Below, piece after piece: positions 9,875 through 20,353 of a stretch of 64,000 bases of DNA. Source of the stretch: Trichomonas vaginalis G3 (taxonomy: Eukaryota; Parabasalia; Trichomonadida; Trichomonadidae). The translations under genes and the position numbers were made by a program. The number at the start of each line of letters is the position of its first letter. Position 1 is the stretch's first letter. The stretch spans positions 15,496,205 through 15,560,204 of the forward strand of contig NC_067206.1 in NCBI RefSeq assembly GCF_026262505.1, given 5' to 3'. The notes beneath the pieces are model-generated. The model did not search any database and was not told where the DNA came from. It saw only the letters and a list, made by a program, of their open reading frames with translations.

Positions 9875-11174
9875 GGGTGTCCAAAGGTGTGTTTAGCACA
9901 AACCTGAATACTGCGAATAGAAATAAACAAGTTACATATATATAAAGTTTATTTAAATATAATCACCATTGGATTCAATCACGCGTTCGCAGCGATCGAT
10001 CCAGACTTGAAAGACACGCTTTAAATCATCATGAGAAAATTGCTCAAATTGCTCTCTTACAAAATTTTCAAGATCATCTGTACTCGCGAATTCGCGTCCT
10101 TCAGCTCTCTTTTTTAGCGTGCCGAATAAATAAAAGTCAGAGGGTGCAATATCAGGTGAATAAATTGGGTTTGGAACAACTTTGACATTGTTTTCCACCA
10201 AGTAATTCATTACCTTATGACTTTTGTGAACTCTTGAATTATCAAAATGAATTGCAAACTTTTGTTTTTGTTGTTTGGATTTCTCAAACTCATCAGAATT
10301 GATAATTTGAGTAAGAACATTGTCAATTAGATACTGAGCATTCATCGTATTAGGTTTTTGAAGAATATCAATTGCGATGATGTCATTCACGCCCCAAAAA
10401 AACCGACAACATCATCATTGGTGTGTCAATTTTTTTCTTCGGGAATGTTTGCGGATTTTCATCCTTTGGGATCCACATGATTTTGGCTTCTGTTGCATAT
10501 TGAAACCAAGACTCGTCCCCTGTTACTAAAAAGCGAAACTTCTTGGATTGATACGCACCCAATATAGAGAGGAGCTCTTTCGAAGATTGGACTCTAGATT
10601 TTTTTTGAACTGAATTAAGGTTGTGCGGAACCCAACGTGTATACGCTAGTTTGTAGTTCAAATAATTGTGCAGATAATAACTGACTGTTGTACGTGGTAT
10701 CTTTGTCATCTCCTCTATCCTTCTGAGTGATGCTCTTGGGTCTTCATCTAGCGCTTGAAGAATTGCTTTGATTTTTCTTTGATCCGGCGATTTTTTGTCA
10801 ATTTTTATGATGGGCGCCTTTTTGTTCATGAAGTGATACATCCTAACATGATACGTTACAGTGGAATAGCTAGGAGCATCCATACAGAAGCATTTTACCA
10901 ATGTCTCGTAGATTTTTTACAGTCTTTGCATTTTTTTGCAAGAGCGAGGATGTTTTCTTTATGATTCATTAAAAAAATGAAAAAAATCCCGCCAAAATTT
11001 CCCGCGAAACCGCCTCTTGTCTCAAAATTCATTTTATATCCCGGCATGGCGCCAAAATACAACATACTCATCATATACATATATTCATATTTTTTATTAT
11101 ATATTTATAATCAGCATATATCTCCTTTAATAGTCTCATATAGAGCGCTGTGCTAAACGCACCTTTGGACACCC
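9875..11174 (-). mobile_element. mariner transposon (Tvmar1-like), copy 1
   Basis: 1300 bp bounded by inverted ends GGGTGTCCAAAGGTGTGTTT and its partner (right end GGACACCC), flanked by TA on both sides (9873-9874, 11175-11176) as Tc1/mariner elements require. Size, ends and protein fit the Tvmar1 family of T. vaginalis; that name is from memory, not a search. The transposase reads leftward and is frameshifted. The element is nearly identical to copy 2 at 28111-29406, so both moved recently. Confidence 0.93.
9953..11080 (-). pseudogene. mariner transposase, copy 1, frameshifted
   Basis: The core frame (10383-10883 from the ATG of MDAPSY) holds the second helix-turn-helix (ASLRRIEEMTKIPRTTVSYY) and the first catalytic Asp (VTGDESWF). 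The second frame, 9953 to about 10390, holds HFDNSRVHKS and YSPDIAPSDFYLFG, the D...D34D signature of mariners. They are separated by a one-base insertion in a T run (seven T here, six in copy 2, around 10395 on the coding strand). A head segment, 10895-11080 (with MNHKENILALAKKCKDCK), is out of frame with the core and ends in a stop at the same place as in copy 2. Otherwise the C-terminus is better preserved than in copy 2. Confidence 0.9.
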
Positions 11175-11176
11175 TA

Positions 11177-12397
11177 TATTTTCTAAATTATGCCTTAAAA
11201 ATCCAAATATAAAAAATCGTAAATAAAAAATATATTTTTTATTTTTATTTTGTAAATAATCCGTTTACTAAATGGGACTGTATCATGAAAGTAACAAAAA
11301 TCATTATTTAACAAGATTCAAAACTGGTGCAACGAAATGCACATTGATTTTGTAGTGTAACAAAGAGAGATTTATTGTAAAAAGTACAAAATAGTATATT
11401 TATTATCGTGATTAGCGTAGAAATGTATGAATTTGGGACGGATTTCTGGTGCATTCATAACTAAAGTGATACATTGTCTGGAGCAAGTTCAGATCTTTAA
11501 CTTATGGCTTGTTTGGTGCTAACTCACCCAATTTAAGTGCACTAGAGGGGATTTTGTCTGTAATGAGCATGCACCTTGAGTTGTTGCTTGGTCCGTGTAC
11601 GAAAGATAGTAATTTAATACTATACTCGATTAAATGTGAATTTCTAATTTTGAATTTGCGTTTTTTCCTGAAAATAGTTACAATATATGAAAGAGTTGGC
11701 AAAACTAGAGGACACGTCTTTAAGGGTTTGGCTCGTGCTTCATGTTAATATGCCGAAACTAAAATAAACGTATATTGGGGGTCGAAAATTGAGAGCTCAT
11801 ATCTTTAAGTGAGAATCAATATAACTACCTAAATAACTATTTTCAACACTTTTTTGAAGTTCATAGATGGAAAACACATTGAAATTTATGATGATGTACT
11901 TTTTATGAAATTTTAGGATATGAGATAAATTATCAATTCGATCACATCATCAATTTTTTGTTTTATAAAAAATAATGATTATTGTCATAAGTACATTCTA
12001 AATATTCAAAAATTAAGCATAAAAATACTTTTCAGTTAAGACCTGGAAATTCATGGACAAGGTCAAAATATGCTTTCTTGTATGCCAAAAGCTGATTTTA
12101 ACGATATAAAAATCAATGTTTTTTAACAACCATTGAGATTTGAAATAAAATTTAGATTGCTTATATCTCAATGAATACTTGTTATCTAAGCTTATACATA
12201 CTATACATAACTTAGCCCATGTCTACAGTATCTAAACATATGCTTAAACCATGCTATTATCAATATTCGCTAAATTGTATTTTTGTATTAGAATAAAGAT
12301 AGCTAAATGCACTAAGTAAAAAATAAAAGTTAATTGCATGCATATACTATATATGTCATTAAAATTCCAAAAATACTCATTTTTAAAATATGGCGCC
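11177..12397. other. Gene-free AT-rich stretch
   Basis: About 1.2 kb. The only open frames (around 11509-11748 on either strand) mirror each other and show no domain, bias or initiator. I see no convincing gene, repeat or element end here. Confidence 0.55.
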
Positions 12398-12586
12398 AAA
12401 AATTACGGAGAAAGGGACAAACTATCCAGTGTCACTTTTCAAAGGAATAAAAAAAATAATAAAGATGAAATAATAACATGAAATCTTATATAAATATAAT
12501 TTTATCTAAATAGATAAATGAATTAAGCAGTTTACAGTTATATATATTTAATGAGAGACAATATCTAGTTCTATGGTAGAAATGAC

Positions 12587-12958
12587 TCTTAGACTCAAAT
12601 AAGTAACACAGATAGAAAGTACTCAGTATAACAATTATATATGTACACTCAAAGTTAGTCGCTGCTAAAATCTTAACCTTGCATTTCGGGAAAATCTGAC
12701 AAATGGCTCTTAGACTCAAATAAGTAACACAGATAGAAAGTACTCAGTATAACAATTATATATGTACACTCAAAGTTAGTCGCTGCTAAAATCTTAACCT
12801 TGCATTTCGGGAAAATCTGACAAATGGCTCTTAGACTCAAATAAGTAACACAGATAGAAAGTACTCAGTATAACAATTATATATGTACACTCAAAGTTAG
12901 TCGCTGCTAAAATCTTAACCTTGCATTTCGGGAAAATCTGACAAATGGCTCTTAGACT
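12587..12958. repeat. 121-bp tandem repeat, 3 copies
   Basis: CTCTTAGACTCAAATAAGTA recurs at about 12589, 12710 and 12831, and GCTGCTAAAATC at 12661, 12782 and 12903; the period is exactly 121 bp and copies are nearly identical. The array lies between the left TIR and the transposase gene. Its sequence is unrelated to the 121-bp repeat of MULE 1. Confidence 0.92.
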
Positions 12959-13101
12959 TGTTTTGATAATTAATTCTTCAATTATATTATAATTTATAAC
13001 AAATTTCCTCAAACTATCTGTATGTCATTCAATTCCCGGCCACTACATTCAATGATGGACCATTTCCTTCAAATTTTGAAATACCTTATTCAATTTGTTG
13101 T

Positions 13102-14784
13102 ATGGAGCCCGTGATATTCAACACTATGGAGCTCCTCCAGTTTGGTATCCAAGAAGAGATAAAAGCTAGCATGGGCTACTCTCAAAAATGCAGGAAAGAA
13201 TACTCCACGATCGAATACAAATGTAAGTATCCACAATGTCAAGCTAAATTCAAAGTCCGGATAATAGATCAAGATAAATATGAACTACTAATCCACTCTG
13301 ACTCTCATGATCATTCTGCACCTCCGAAATCAACAAAAACAATATCCTCATTATTTGTCAGAAATTATCTTAAACATTACTTTGAAAACAATATGAATCA
13401 TGCTACAGCTCAACTTAAGTGTTTCCAAGACTTAAATATTTCATATACAGACGAAGAGTTACTTTCAATATTTGCACAAGGTCCAGATGCATTACGTAAA
13501 TTTGCTCAAAGAGCTGAAATTGTTTCCAAACGCTTTAGTTCGGATGAAAAAGTTTCTTTAGCTATCTTTGTCGAATCTGTTCAAGAAAGTTGTCCAGAAG
13601 ATTTAATTGAATTTATCTCTGAGCCGGGAAAACTAGTTTTTTTATATGCACCTTTCGAAGCGAAGGCCCTTGGTCACCAAATTTCTACGTTTCACATCGA
13701 TTCAACGTATAAACTTCTAAGGGCTAACATTCCATTATATGCACTCACAGGAAAAACAGAACATACTATTGTTTTTCCTTTTTTGTATTTCTTTATTTCT
13801 CCTGACACAAGCGAAAATATTCAATATTGTGTTTGTCGTTATTTTCAATATATTAATAGAGAACCCGAGATGATAAGTATGGACTGCGCCCCACAAATAG
13901 CCGAGGCAATTGAGCGAGGTATTCCAAACTGTCATATTCTTTGGTGTGGCGTGCATGTCCTTCGCGCCATATTAAGAAAAGCGGATAAGTTTAAATCACG
14001 AGACAATTTTGAAGAATTTTATAATCTAATGAAATTATTAGTATTCGATACTAAAGAAGAATCTCCCGAGGAAGAACAGAACCAAGAAGAAGAAAATCCT
14101 AGAGAGGAACCAGCTCAATCTCACTTACTTCAAGCAGAAGAAATTGAAGAAGAGGAACAATATGAAGAAGAATTCATCGAAAATGAATTTCAACCTTCTC
14201 AAATCTTTTTACCACGAGAATCTTCTGATGATCCAAACGATTCTGAATTTATTCCAGAAGAAGAAACGTTTGAAACAAGTGAAGAAGTTCCAGAGCACCT
14301 CACTCAAGAAGAAGCTGCAGACCTAGATGCAGTTTATGATCGAATTCTTGAAATTCTTTCCACTGAACCGAAAGCCCAAAAGTACTTCGATAGGCAATGG
14401 AGGCATCATTTAGATCGTTGGAATAAGCGCTATCGCAACGGAGGTGACGCGACTAATAACGTCAGTGAGTCACATTTCAAAGTTCTCAAGCATTCTTATT
14501 TCCCAGAGAGAAGGAATATTCGATTAGACGATTTTGTTGTTGAATTATACACAACGGTTGTTCCAGCATTATTGATTAAATTTAAAGTTCAATTAATCAA
14601 TAGTGATAAAGTTGTTCGTATATTACGAAAAGCTAATGACCATGAACAAATATTGGAAAACAAAAAAGTCGAATGTTTGAAAATGCTTGAAGCAATATAT
14701 TCAAGTTTGCAACAAGGATCAATAGATTCAAGTCTTGTTTATTGTACTTTAAAGGTACTTTTAAAAAAGAAACAATTAATGTAA
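13102..14784 (+). CDS. MULE transposase (intact, 560 aa)
   Basis: Related to the frameshifted transposase at 1061-2531 but whole. Residues about 1-75 form a FLYWCH-like zinc finger (CKYPQCQAKF ... SHDHSAP). The catalytic residues appear as HIDSTY (D200), SMDCAP (D261), WCGVHVLRA (C282, H285) and TNNVSESHF (E456). Between H285 and E456 is an acidic insertion of roughly 100 residues rich in Glu (about 315-425), absent from the relative in MULE 1. It would catalyse cut-and-paste movement of the surrounding 2.46-kb element. TCAATTT at 13090 may be the initiator, 10 nt before the ATG. A start 7 codons later (MELLQFGI) is also possible, since MULE 1 aligns better from there. Confidence 0.93.
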   Translation: MEPVIFNTMELLQFGIQEEIKASMGYSQKCRKEYSTIEYKCKYPQCQAKFKVRIIDQDKYELLIHSDSHDHSAPPKSTKTISSLFVRNYLKHYFENNMNHATAQLKCFQDLNISYTDEELLSIFAQGPDALRKFAQRAEIVSKRFSSDEKVSLAIFVESVQESCPEDLIEFISEPGKLVFLYAPFEAKALGHQISTFHIDSTYKLLRANIPLYALTGKTEHTIVFPFLYFFISPDTSENIQYCVCRYFQYINREPEMISMDCAPQIAEAIERGIPNCHILWCGVHVLRAILRKADKFKSRDNFEEFYNLMKLLVFDTKEESPEEEQNQEEENPREEPAQSHLLQAEEIEEEEQYEEEFIENEFQPSQIFLPRESSDDPNDSEFIPEEETFETSEEVPEHLTQEEAADLDAVYDRILEILSTEPKAQKYFDRQWRHHLDRWNKRYRNGGDATNNVSESHFKVLKHSYFPERRNIRLDDFVVELYTTVVPALLIKFKVQLINSDKVVRILRKANDHEQILENKKVECLKMLEAIYSSLQQGSIDSSLVYCTLKVLLKKKQLM

Positions 14785-14881
14785 AAGATTCAAATAATTT
14801 TTTATTATTATTTTATTAATTTTTAAAATAAGGTTAATAAAAAGTGACACTGGATAGTTTGTCCCACACTCAAAAATTACG

Positions 14882-15990
14882 CAGTTTGGCGTCATTTTCT
14901 GAAAATGAAAGTTTTTGGAGTTTTAATATTGTATTCATGATTGACATATTAATGCGTATCTCGCTCAACTTGTCATTTTTAGAAACATCTTTCAGGCATT
15001 GAAATGTGAATAATTGAAATTAATTTTCATTTTAAACTGCATGTATATTTACGATTGGTAAATTTTAGTTCATTGCCGGTATATTTATGGTAAATCAAAT
15101 AGTTATTTATTTGAATAATTTGAAAATATTCTTTCTCATGGCTTGCCAATAACAAATATCATTACAATTAGTATTGTAACTCATCTGTTTATGTTTTTTA
15201 GATTGATTTTTAAAAAAAGCATATTGTTACTATTATAGTCAGAAAGAAATGATTATTATGTACTTCGCTTTTTCCGATTCCAAGCTGTTAAATACAATTT
15301 ATAAATAAGAAAATTAATGCAAATTACAATTCAATTTCCTTCTAACATGCATTCTAGTTATTTTGAGTATAACTTTTATTATAACATCGTTAAAGCTATA
15401 TGATTTATAATGCTTTTATGAGCATAATAGTAAATATTTCTCTTATTAATAATTATTGAAATCTGAGCAAATAATATGCAGTATGATTTAATATATTATC
15501 TGTAGAATAACATATCAGTATTTGGTTAGGTTACCCCTCTTCTAAGGTTTGAAATTAACCTCAACATTTGCTTTTTATGATTCTTGTTCATGAATGTGCT
15601 GACAAGTTCATACCTATACATATACTAAAGTTTGGGCTCTGACTATGCAATATTGACCGAATTATGAGTAGCTCAAATTATGTTATTTCGACGCCGTTAC
15701 CCCTTCCAAAATCTTTCAAAATAGCATAGATTATACTTTATAGGCTAATGACAGATAATAACTTAAAATATTTTAAAAATACCTAATAAATGAAGAGTTA
15801 TTAGCACTTTTCGATCAGGAAAAATAACCTTATCCGGAAATTCATGGAAACGAAGGGTATTTCTCTACCAGATAGAGATCTCAGACGACGCAAACTTTGT
15901 AGTAAATACTTATTTATATACACTATTTAATTATGCTACAATAACAAAAGAATTTCAAATATTTATTTAGTTATTTTTACTTTTTGTTAT
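14882..15990. other. Gene-free AT-rich stretch
   Basis: About 1.1 kb between MULE 2 and the Alba-like gene. I see no open frame with a recognisable feature, no array and no TIR. Confidence 0.55.
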
Positions 15991-16050
15991 TCGGTCACAT
16001 CACTTTCCGCCACCCTTAAAAAATTATTTAGACTAAAAGTGACAATTTCA

Positions 16051-16293
16051 ATGGAAGTAGTAAATGTTAAACAACATACTCAAATGAAAACTCTCATTGA
16101 ATACTGTGAAAAAAGAATAGATTCTGATAATTCTCCTGGTATAACTATTGTTGGAGAGGAAAAGGCTGTTAACAAAGCAATTTCTATCGCAGAAATTCTT
16201 AAAAATAAGTATTCATTAATAGAAACAACAACACTCGAGGAATCTGTAGCGAAAAATGAACCAAAGCTAACAATATATCTTAAAAAAACATAA
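16051..16293 (+). CDS. Alba-like DNA/RNA-binding protein
   Basis: 80 residues. The stretch GEEKAVNKAISIAEILKNKY matches the signature helix of the Alba / Rpp25 fold (GxGxAIxKAVxIAEILKR in typical members), and length and strand-helix order also fit. Alba proteins bind RNA or DNA and serve in RNase P/MRP or in mRNA regulation in protists. I start at the ATG at 16051 (MEVVNVKQ), because the four upstream in-frame codons begin with GTG. A sequence TCACTTTCC at 16000 fits the initiator consensus, and TTTCAATGG overlaps the ATG itself as at two other genes of this window. The gene converges on the coiled-coil gene at 16634; the 340-bp gap between them holds nothing else obvious. Confidence 0.65.
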   Translation: MEVVNVKQHTQMKTLIEYCEKRIDSDNSPGITIVGEEKAVNKAISIAEILKNKYSLIETTTLEESVAKNEPKLTIYLKKT

Positions 16294-16633
16294 AATTCAA
16301 AATAACATTTAGCCTAAGTTTCAAATTGTTGATCATCTAATTCATTATTTGATACGCAGAGGAGTGGTGTTTAAATCTCTTTACTAAAGTCCACAATTAA
16401 AATTCCAAGTATACTACATTTCTTTCTACAATCGTAATTTGATAATGAAAGCATGTAACATATTTCGTGAATTGCGTACGAAAGATTTCATTGCTTATAC
16501 AACCATTTGCAAAAAAAAGTTTCGTAATCTAAATTTATTTATTGATTTCGATTGATGTAAATGAATTTATTCGGTTTTTAATGAAATAAATATAAAAATT
16601 TTATAGAATATATGCTTTTTTTGAGAAAAAAAA

Positions 16634-17704
16634 TTAATGAAGTTTTGATCTCAGAATATGTGCAGCTAACTCATCCTCGTCTAAAGTTAGAGTAGAAGTA
16701 GGAGATAATGAATCACTATAAGATTTCTGTTCCATTCTCTTTAACTCAAACGCCATTTGAGCATTTTCTGCCCTAAGTACTGCAGTTTTTTGCTTTATTC
16801 GCTCTATTTCATCGCTAATATTAATAGATGGCCCATCTGGTGTTACACGATTCAATCTCTGTAATTGTGCTAATTCCTTTGATTTAGTTGATATGCTCTT
16901 CTTGAGATCTTTAATTTCGTCAAGCAATTGACCACTTTCGGCTTCAAGTTCGTTTACATTTGAATTTGCTGATTCTAAAGCGTATTGCATTTGCGAAAGA
17001 TTATCGTTTGCTTCGCTTTGCTGGTGAAGAAGAGATTCATTATCTTCTATTGCTTTTTGATGCTCTTGACGAAGAAGTAATAATTGATCTTCGTGTTCTT
17101 TAATACTGTTTTGAAGCTTAGAGAAATCTTCTTCAAACTTGATATCATCGTGTGTTTCTTTCTCTTTTGCGGCTTCTAAACGAGATTCACAACTTGCAAC
17201 ACATTCATTCCATTGTTTCTTAAATTGTGCATTCTCGTGTTTAAGCCCTGAGAGAATAAATGATAACGAATCGAATTTGGCTTCTATAACTCGCTTCAAC
17301 TTTTCTAATTCTGTTGTTGCGTTTTCAATTGAACTTGGAGATGCATTAAATGTATTAACTTGCATTTCATGAAGTAATTTAGCTATCTCTTCGTTGTTTG
17401 GAGAAGATGAAAAGTCTGGTTTCTTTGCTTTCAAGCGATATATTTCTTCCTTGATTGTATTATTCTCTTCAACGAATTTTTGATATGATTGATAAGCACT
17501 CCCTGTATCGATTTTGTTGTTAGAAGTGGAACTACTGGAAGATCTCGAAGATGAATTCATAATCTTTTGTTTTTGCTCAAAGTAACGAGAAACTATTGAT
17601 TGATCTGAAAGAGAAGAAATAATCTTTTCTGCTAGCTCTAATGCCGCTTCAGTAGGATCCTTAATTTGGCTGTTTGTACTGAATGAACTATTAAAAGAAC
17701 TCAT
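16634..17704 (-). CDS. Coiled-coil protein, unknown role
   Basis: 356 residues. After a Ser-rich head (residues about 1-75, including runs such as NSSSRSSSSSTSNNK), most of the chain from about 75 to 325 is heptad coiled coil rich in Glu, Lys, Leu and Gln (EEIYRLKAKK, EHEDQLLLLRQEHQKAIEDN, ELEAESGQLLDEIKDLKK, AVLRAENAQMAFELKRMEQK). There is no signal peptide or membrane segment. Such proteins are often cytoskeletal or basal-body components in trichomonads, but no specific family is recognised. The start is supported by a near-consensus initiator about 25-34 nt upstream on the minus strand. Confidence 0.8.
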   Translation of the reverse strand: MSSFNSSFSTNSQIKDPTEAALELAEKIISSLSDQSIVSRYFEQKQKIMNSSSRSSSSSTSNNKIDTGSAYQSYQKFVEENNTIKEEIYRLKAKKPDFSSSPNNEEIAKLLHEMQVNTFNASPSSIENATTELEKLKRVIEAKFDSLSFILSGLKHENAQFKKQWNECVASCESRLEAAKEKETHDDIKFEEDFSKLQNSIKEHEDQLLLLRQEHQKAIEDNESLLHQQSEANDNLSQMQYALESANSNVNELEAESGQLLDEIKDLKKSISTKSKELAQLQRLNRVTPDGPSINISDEIERIKQKTAVLRAENAQMAFELKRMEQKSYSDSLSPTSTLTLDEDELAAHILRSKLH

Positions 17705-17728
17705 ATTCCGTTTTCTAATTCAAATTTT

Positions 17729-17738
17729 AAAAAAGTGA
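17729..17738 (-). promoter_or_regulatory. Initiator of the coiled-coil gene
   Basis: On the minus strand the sequence reads TCACTTTTTT, a textbook trichomonad Inr (TCA+1CTTT). The leader to the ATG at 17704 would be about 32 nt. Confidence 0.7.
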
Positions 17739-17833
17739 CGTCCAAAATCTCATGAGTTTTCAATAAATTTATTATTGCGTTTGGATTACTATTTATCAAT
17801 AGCTCCTAAGATAGCAATGTGTGTGTTTATTAG

Positions 17834-19091
17834 ATATTGTAATAAACAGAAATTCATCAAAAGTGACAGCTCTCAATTTTTTGACATTTGTAAATTCTAA
17901 ATTGAATGAGAAAAATGAAATAATACTAAGCATAATACAATATTCTAGATTTAATTATAATTAGGAAAAGTTAGTTTTGAGAGTACTTTTCATAGGCATA
18001 TAGAATGAAATCTTCTGAAAAATAATATCACATAAACTCATATTATTTTCTAATATATAACTATTTTATATAAAAATCAAATTCAATGATCTTAAAAGCG
18101 AATGATAAACCTCAAAATTTACGAATATAATGAGTGGGAATATAATGCTTATCTATCATAAAACCATATGAAATATCAATTTTTGCTTTACGCCTAATTT
18201 TTGACGACAATTAGCAAAAAATGTTAAATGTTAACACTCAGTCCATTTGAATATGAAAAATAAAATTGACTTTGATTAAATGTTTTTATTTATCATGCAA
18301 TTCTTCTTGCGACCAAAGATTTGAATAAAAGTTCAAAAAAGATAGCTTAAAAAATAATATACGGTAGTGTTTACTAATAGATGAATAGTATATAAATTCT
18401 ATTAAAATGGATTTGATCCAAAAAATATATAAAATTTGATCATAAATAAAATCGTTTTAAATTACTTCTTCATTTAAATTATAACAATTATTTTTAGTTT
18501 TATATTTTTTTGGATCAAATCCATTTTAATAGAATTTATATACTATTCATCTATTAGTAAACACTACCGTATATTATTTTTTAAGCTATCTTATTTTTTG
18601 AACTTTTATTCAAATCTTTGGTCGCAAGAAGAATTGCATGATAAATAAAAACATTTAATCAAAGTCAATTTTATTTTTCATATTCAAATGGACTGAGTGT
18701 TAACATTTAACATTTTTTGCTAATTGTCGTCAAAAATTAGGCGTAAAGCAAAAATTGATATTTCATATGGTTTTATGATAGATAAGCATTATATTCCCAC
18801 TCATTATATTCGTAAATTTTGAGGTTTATCATTCGCTTTTAAGATCATTGAATTTGATTTTTATATAAAATAGTTATATATTAGAAAATAATATGAGTTT
18901 ATGTGATATTATTTTTCAGAAGATTTTGTGTTCTTCTTCAAAATTTTATTTTTTTATTAAAAAGAATCTTTACAAAATATACATTTACTTTAATTAATAT
19001 TTAAAAACGTGCTCTATCAAAAGTTCCAAAAATTCAATATTTTAGCTTTTCTGAGGTGTCACTTTTGATGAATTTCTGTTTACAACAATAT
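17834..19091. mobile_element. Foldback / MITE-like element (1.26 kb)
   Basis: The outer TIRs of 35 bp (17834-17868 and 19057-19091) share AAACAGAAATTCATCAAAAG then TGACA, with a few mismatches toward the tips. Between them lies a giant palindrome (18008-18926) and no gene. No convincing target duplication could be found at these exact edges. The class is inferred: a non-autonomous DNA transposon, possibly moved by a MULE. Confidence 0.7.
18008..18926. repeat. Near-perfect palindrome, about 430-bp arms
   Basis: The left arm 18008-18437 is the reverse complement of 18497-18926 with very few differences (for example a 3-bp indel near GTTCAAAAAA). The central loop of about 59 bp is extremely AT-rich. 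Anchor pairs include AAATCTTCTGAAAAATAATA at the outer edge and GGATTTGATCCAAAAAA at the inner edge. No frame longer than noise is present. Confidence 0.95.
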
Positions 19092-19375
19092 GAGAAATCA
19101 CTTAAATTATTGAACTATATATACGACTTTTCCCAATTAATAACCACATCCAATATAATTATTTATTCAAATAACTTTATGACAGGTAACTATGATATGA
19201 TATATGTTACTTATATAGTATTTGGATAAATTACGTATCACTTCATTTGTTGTATATATAAATAATAAATAAAAATTAACCTTGCTTGTTATTTAAAATG
19301 CATGAAGTGAATTTGACATTAAAATCTGAATAACAATTTTTACATATTAAATAACGTTTTAAAATCAAATGGTAT

Positions 19376-19696
19376 TTATTTACTTCTAACATAATGTTCA
19401 ATCTTTTGGATTGTCACATTAATATCTCTAAGATATTCGTTGATAGAATCAAATGAATTTCGTTGTTTTGGTTTTATTGCTTTAATTTCCCCATTAAGAC
19501 ATCTTTCTAATTTCCTAGCTGTTACAGATAATTGGTCAAGTTCGGCTTGGACAGCTCTTCTGAAATGAATGATTATTTGGCTTTGAAGTCTAGATAATTC
19601 ATTTCTTTCTTCTTGAGACATCATTTCTATTTTCTCTTTGCTTGGGAGTCCGCCTGGAATATAAGTTTCAATAATGTCTGCAAGAATGACAACCAT
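19376..19696 (-). CDS. Small helical protein, unknown
   Basis: 106 residues, mostly helical (EERNELSRLQSQIIIHFRRA, AELDQLSVTARKLERCLNGE, SINEYLRDINVTIQKIEHYV), without signal peptide or membrane segment. Codon use and amino-acid order look like a real protein, not random AT-rich DNA. I do not recognise the family; the compact helices could be a three-helix bundle. It lies beside the foldback element (285 bp away) and upstream of the small gene at 20108 on the same strand. No clear initiator precedes it. Confidence 0.6.
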   Translation of the reverse strand: MVVILADIIETYIPGGLPSKEKIEMMSQEERNELSRLQSQIIIHFRRAVQAELDQLSVTARKLERCLNGEIKAIKPKQRNSFDSINEYLRDINVTIQKIEHYVRSK

Positions 19697-20107
19697 TTTA
19701 TAAAAAATATAACTTAAAAAGGGTCTGTATTTCTTAAGCTGGAATTATTTCATAATTTGTAATCTCGAAAAAAAATCAAGGAGCCAAAATGAATAAAAAT
19801 ATTTAATAATTATTCAAAAATATTGGGGATATCAAAATATCAATTTACAATATATTAGTTCAAAAATTCAGAGTTGAATTAATCTAATATTGTTGGTGAT
19901 GTTTCTTGTTAGCATTTTTGATGATAATAGAATGATAATAAAAAATAAACATTTATTCAAAAAAATTGTAAGAAAGGAATGCCAATTTTGGTATTTCTAG
20001 TGCCACATTTCTGTGTTGGTAAACAGATGAAATCATATTGGTTGTGAATTTCTGTGTAAATTTATTTAAGTCTGTAAAAGTAATTTGGCTCGAAGGTAAT
20101 AGCTAAA

Positions 20108-20299
20108 TTAGTCTGTTTTCCAAAAAGATGATTGTGTTGAATCTTGCTCTCGCTTACGTTTTTCTGCTTGTATTAATTCGGAAAATTCAGTCTCCAGTTC
20201 TTTACGGATTGGATCATTCTCATCCAGTGATATTGGAAAGTGATAAGAATGCAAGTCTTTTTTGTATTCGAACGCATTTTCATAATAAACACTAGACAT
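20108..20299 (-). CDS. Small acidic/charged protein, unknown
   Basis: 63 residues (MSSVYYENAFEYKKDLHSYH ... EFSELIQAEKRKREQ). The composition is highly charged and protein-like, the length is short but complete, and it ends FWKTD. The start lies 54 bp from the divergent start of the Skp1-like gene, and both starts follow a TTTCA(A)GAATAA element, which supports both being real. The family is not recognised. Confidence 0.6.
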   Translation of the reverse strand: MSSVYYENAFEYKKDLHSYHFPISLDENDPIRKELETEFSELIQAEKRKREQDSTQSSFWKTD

Positions 20300-20353
20300 T
20301 ATTCTTGAAACTTACGATTATTATTTATTCAATAACTAAGATTTCAGAATAAA
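20300..20353. promoter_or_regulatory. Shared 54-bp divergent promoter
   Basis: Only 54 bp separate two divergent ATGs. Rightward the sequence before the ATG is TTTCAGAATAAA; leftward (minus strand) it is TTTCAAGAATA. The two mirror-image TTTCA(A)GAATAA boxes may be variant initiators, with leaders of about 9 nt. Confidence 0.5.

Larger units (their letters stand above)
12408..14871 (+). mobile_element. MULE DNA transposon 2, apparently complete
   Basis: 2464 bp. The 32-bp TIRs start GAG and share GGGACAAACTATCCAGTGTC then ACTTTT (12408-12439 and 14840-14871), with three mismatches near the tips. A perfect 10-bp target duplication, AAAAATTACG, flanks it at 12398-12407 and 14872-14881. It has one intact transposase gene and a 121-bp triplicate near the left end. 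All parts needed for mobility are visible, so this copy could be recent or active. Confidence 0.93.

Noticed and set aside
11509-11748. 79-codon frame between mariner and MULE 2
   Set aside because: A mirror frame of equal quality exists on the other strand; no domain, no initiator.
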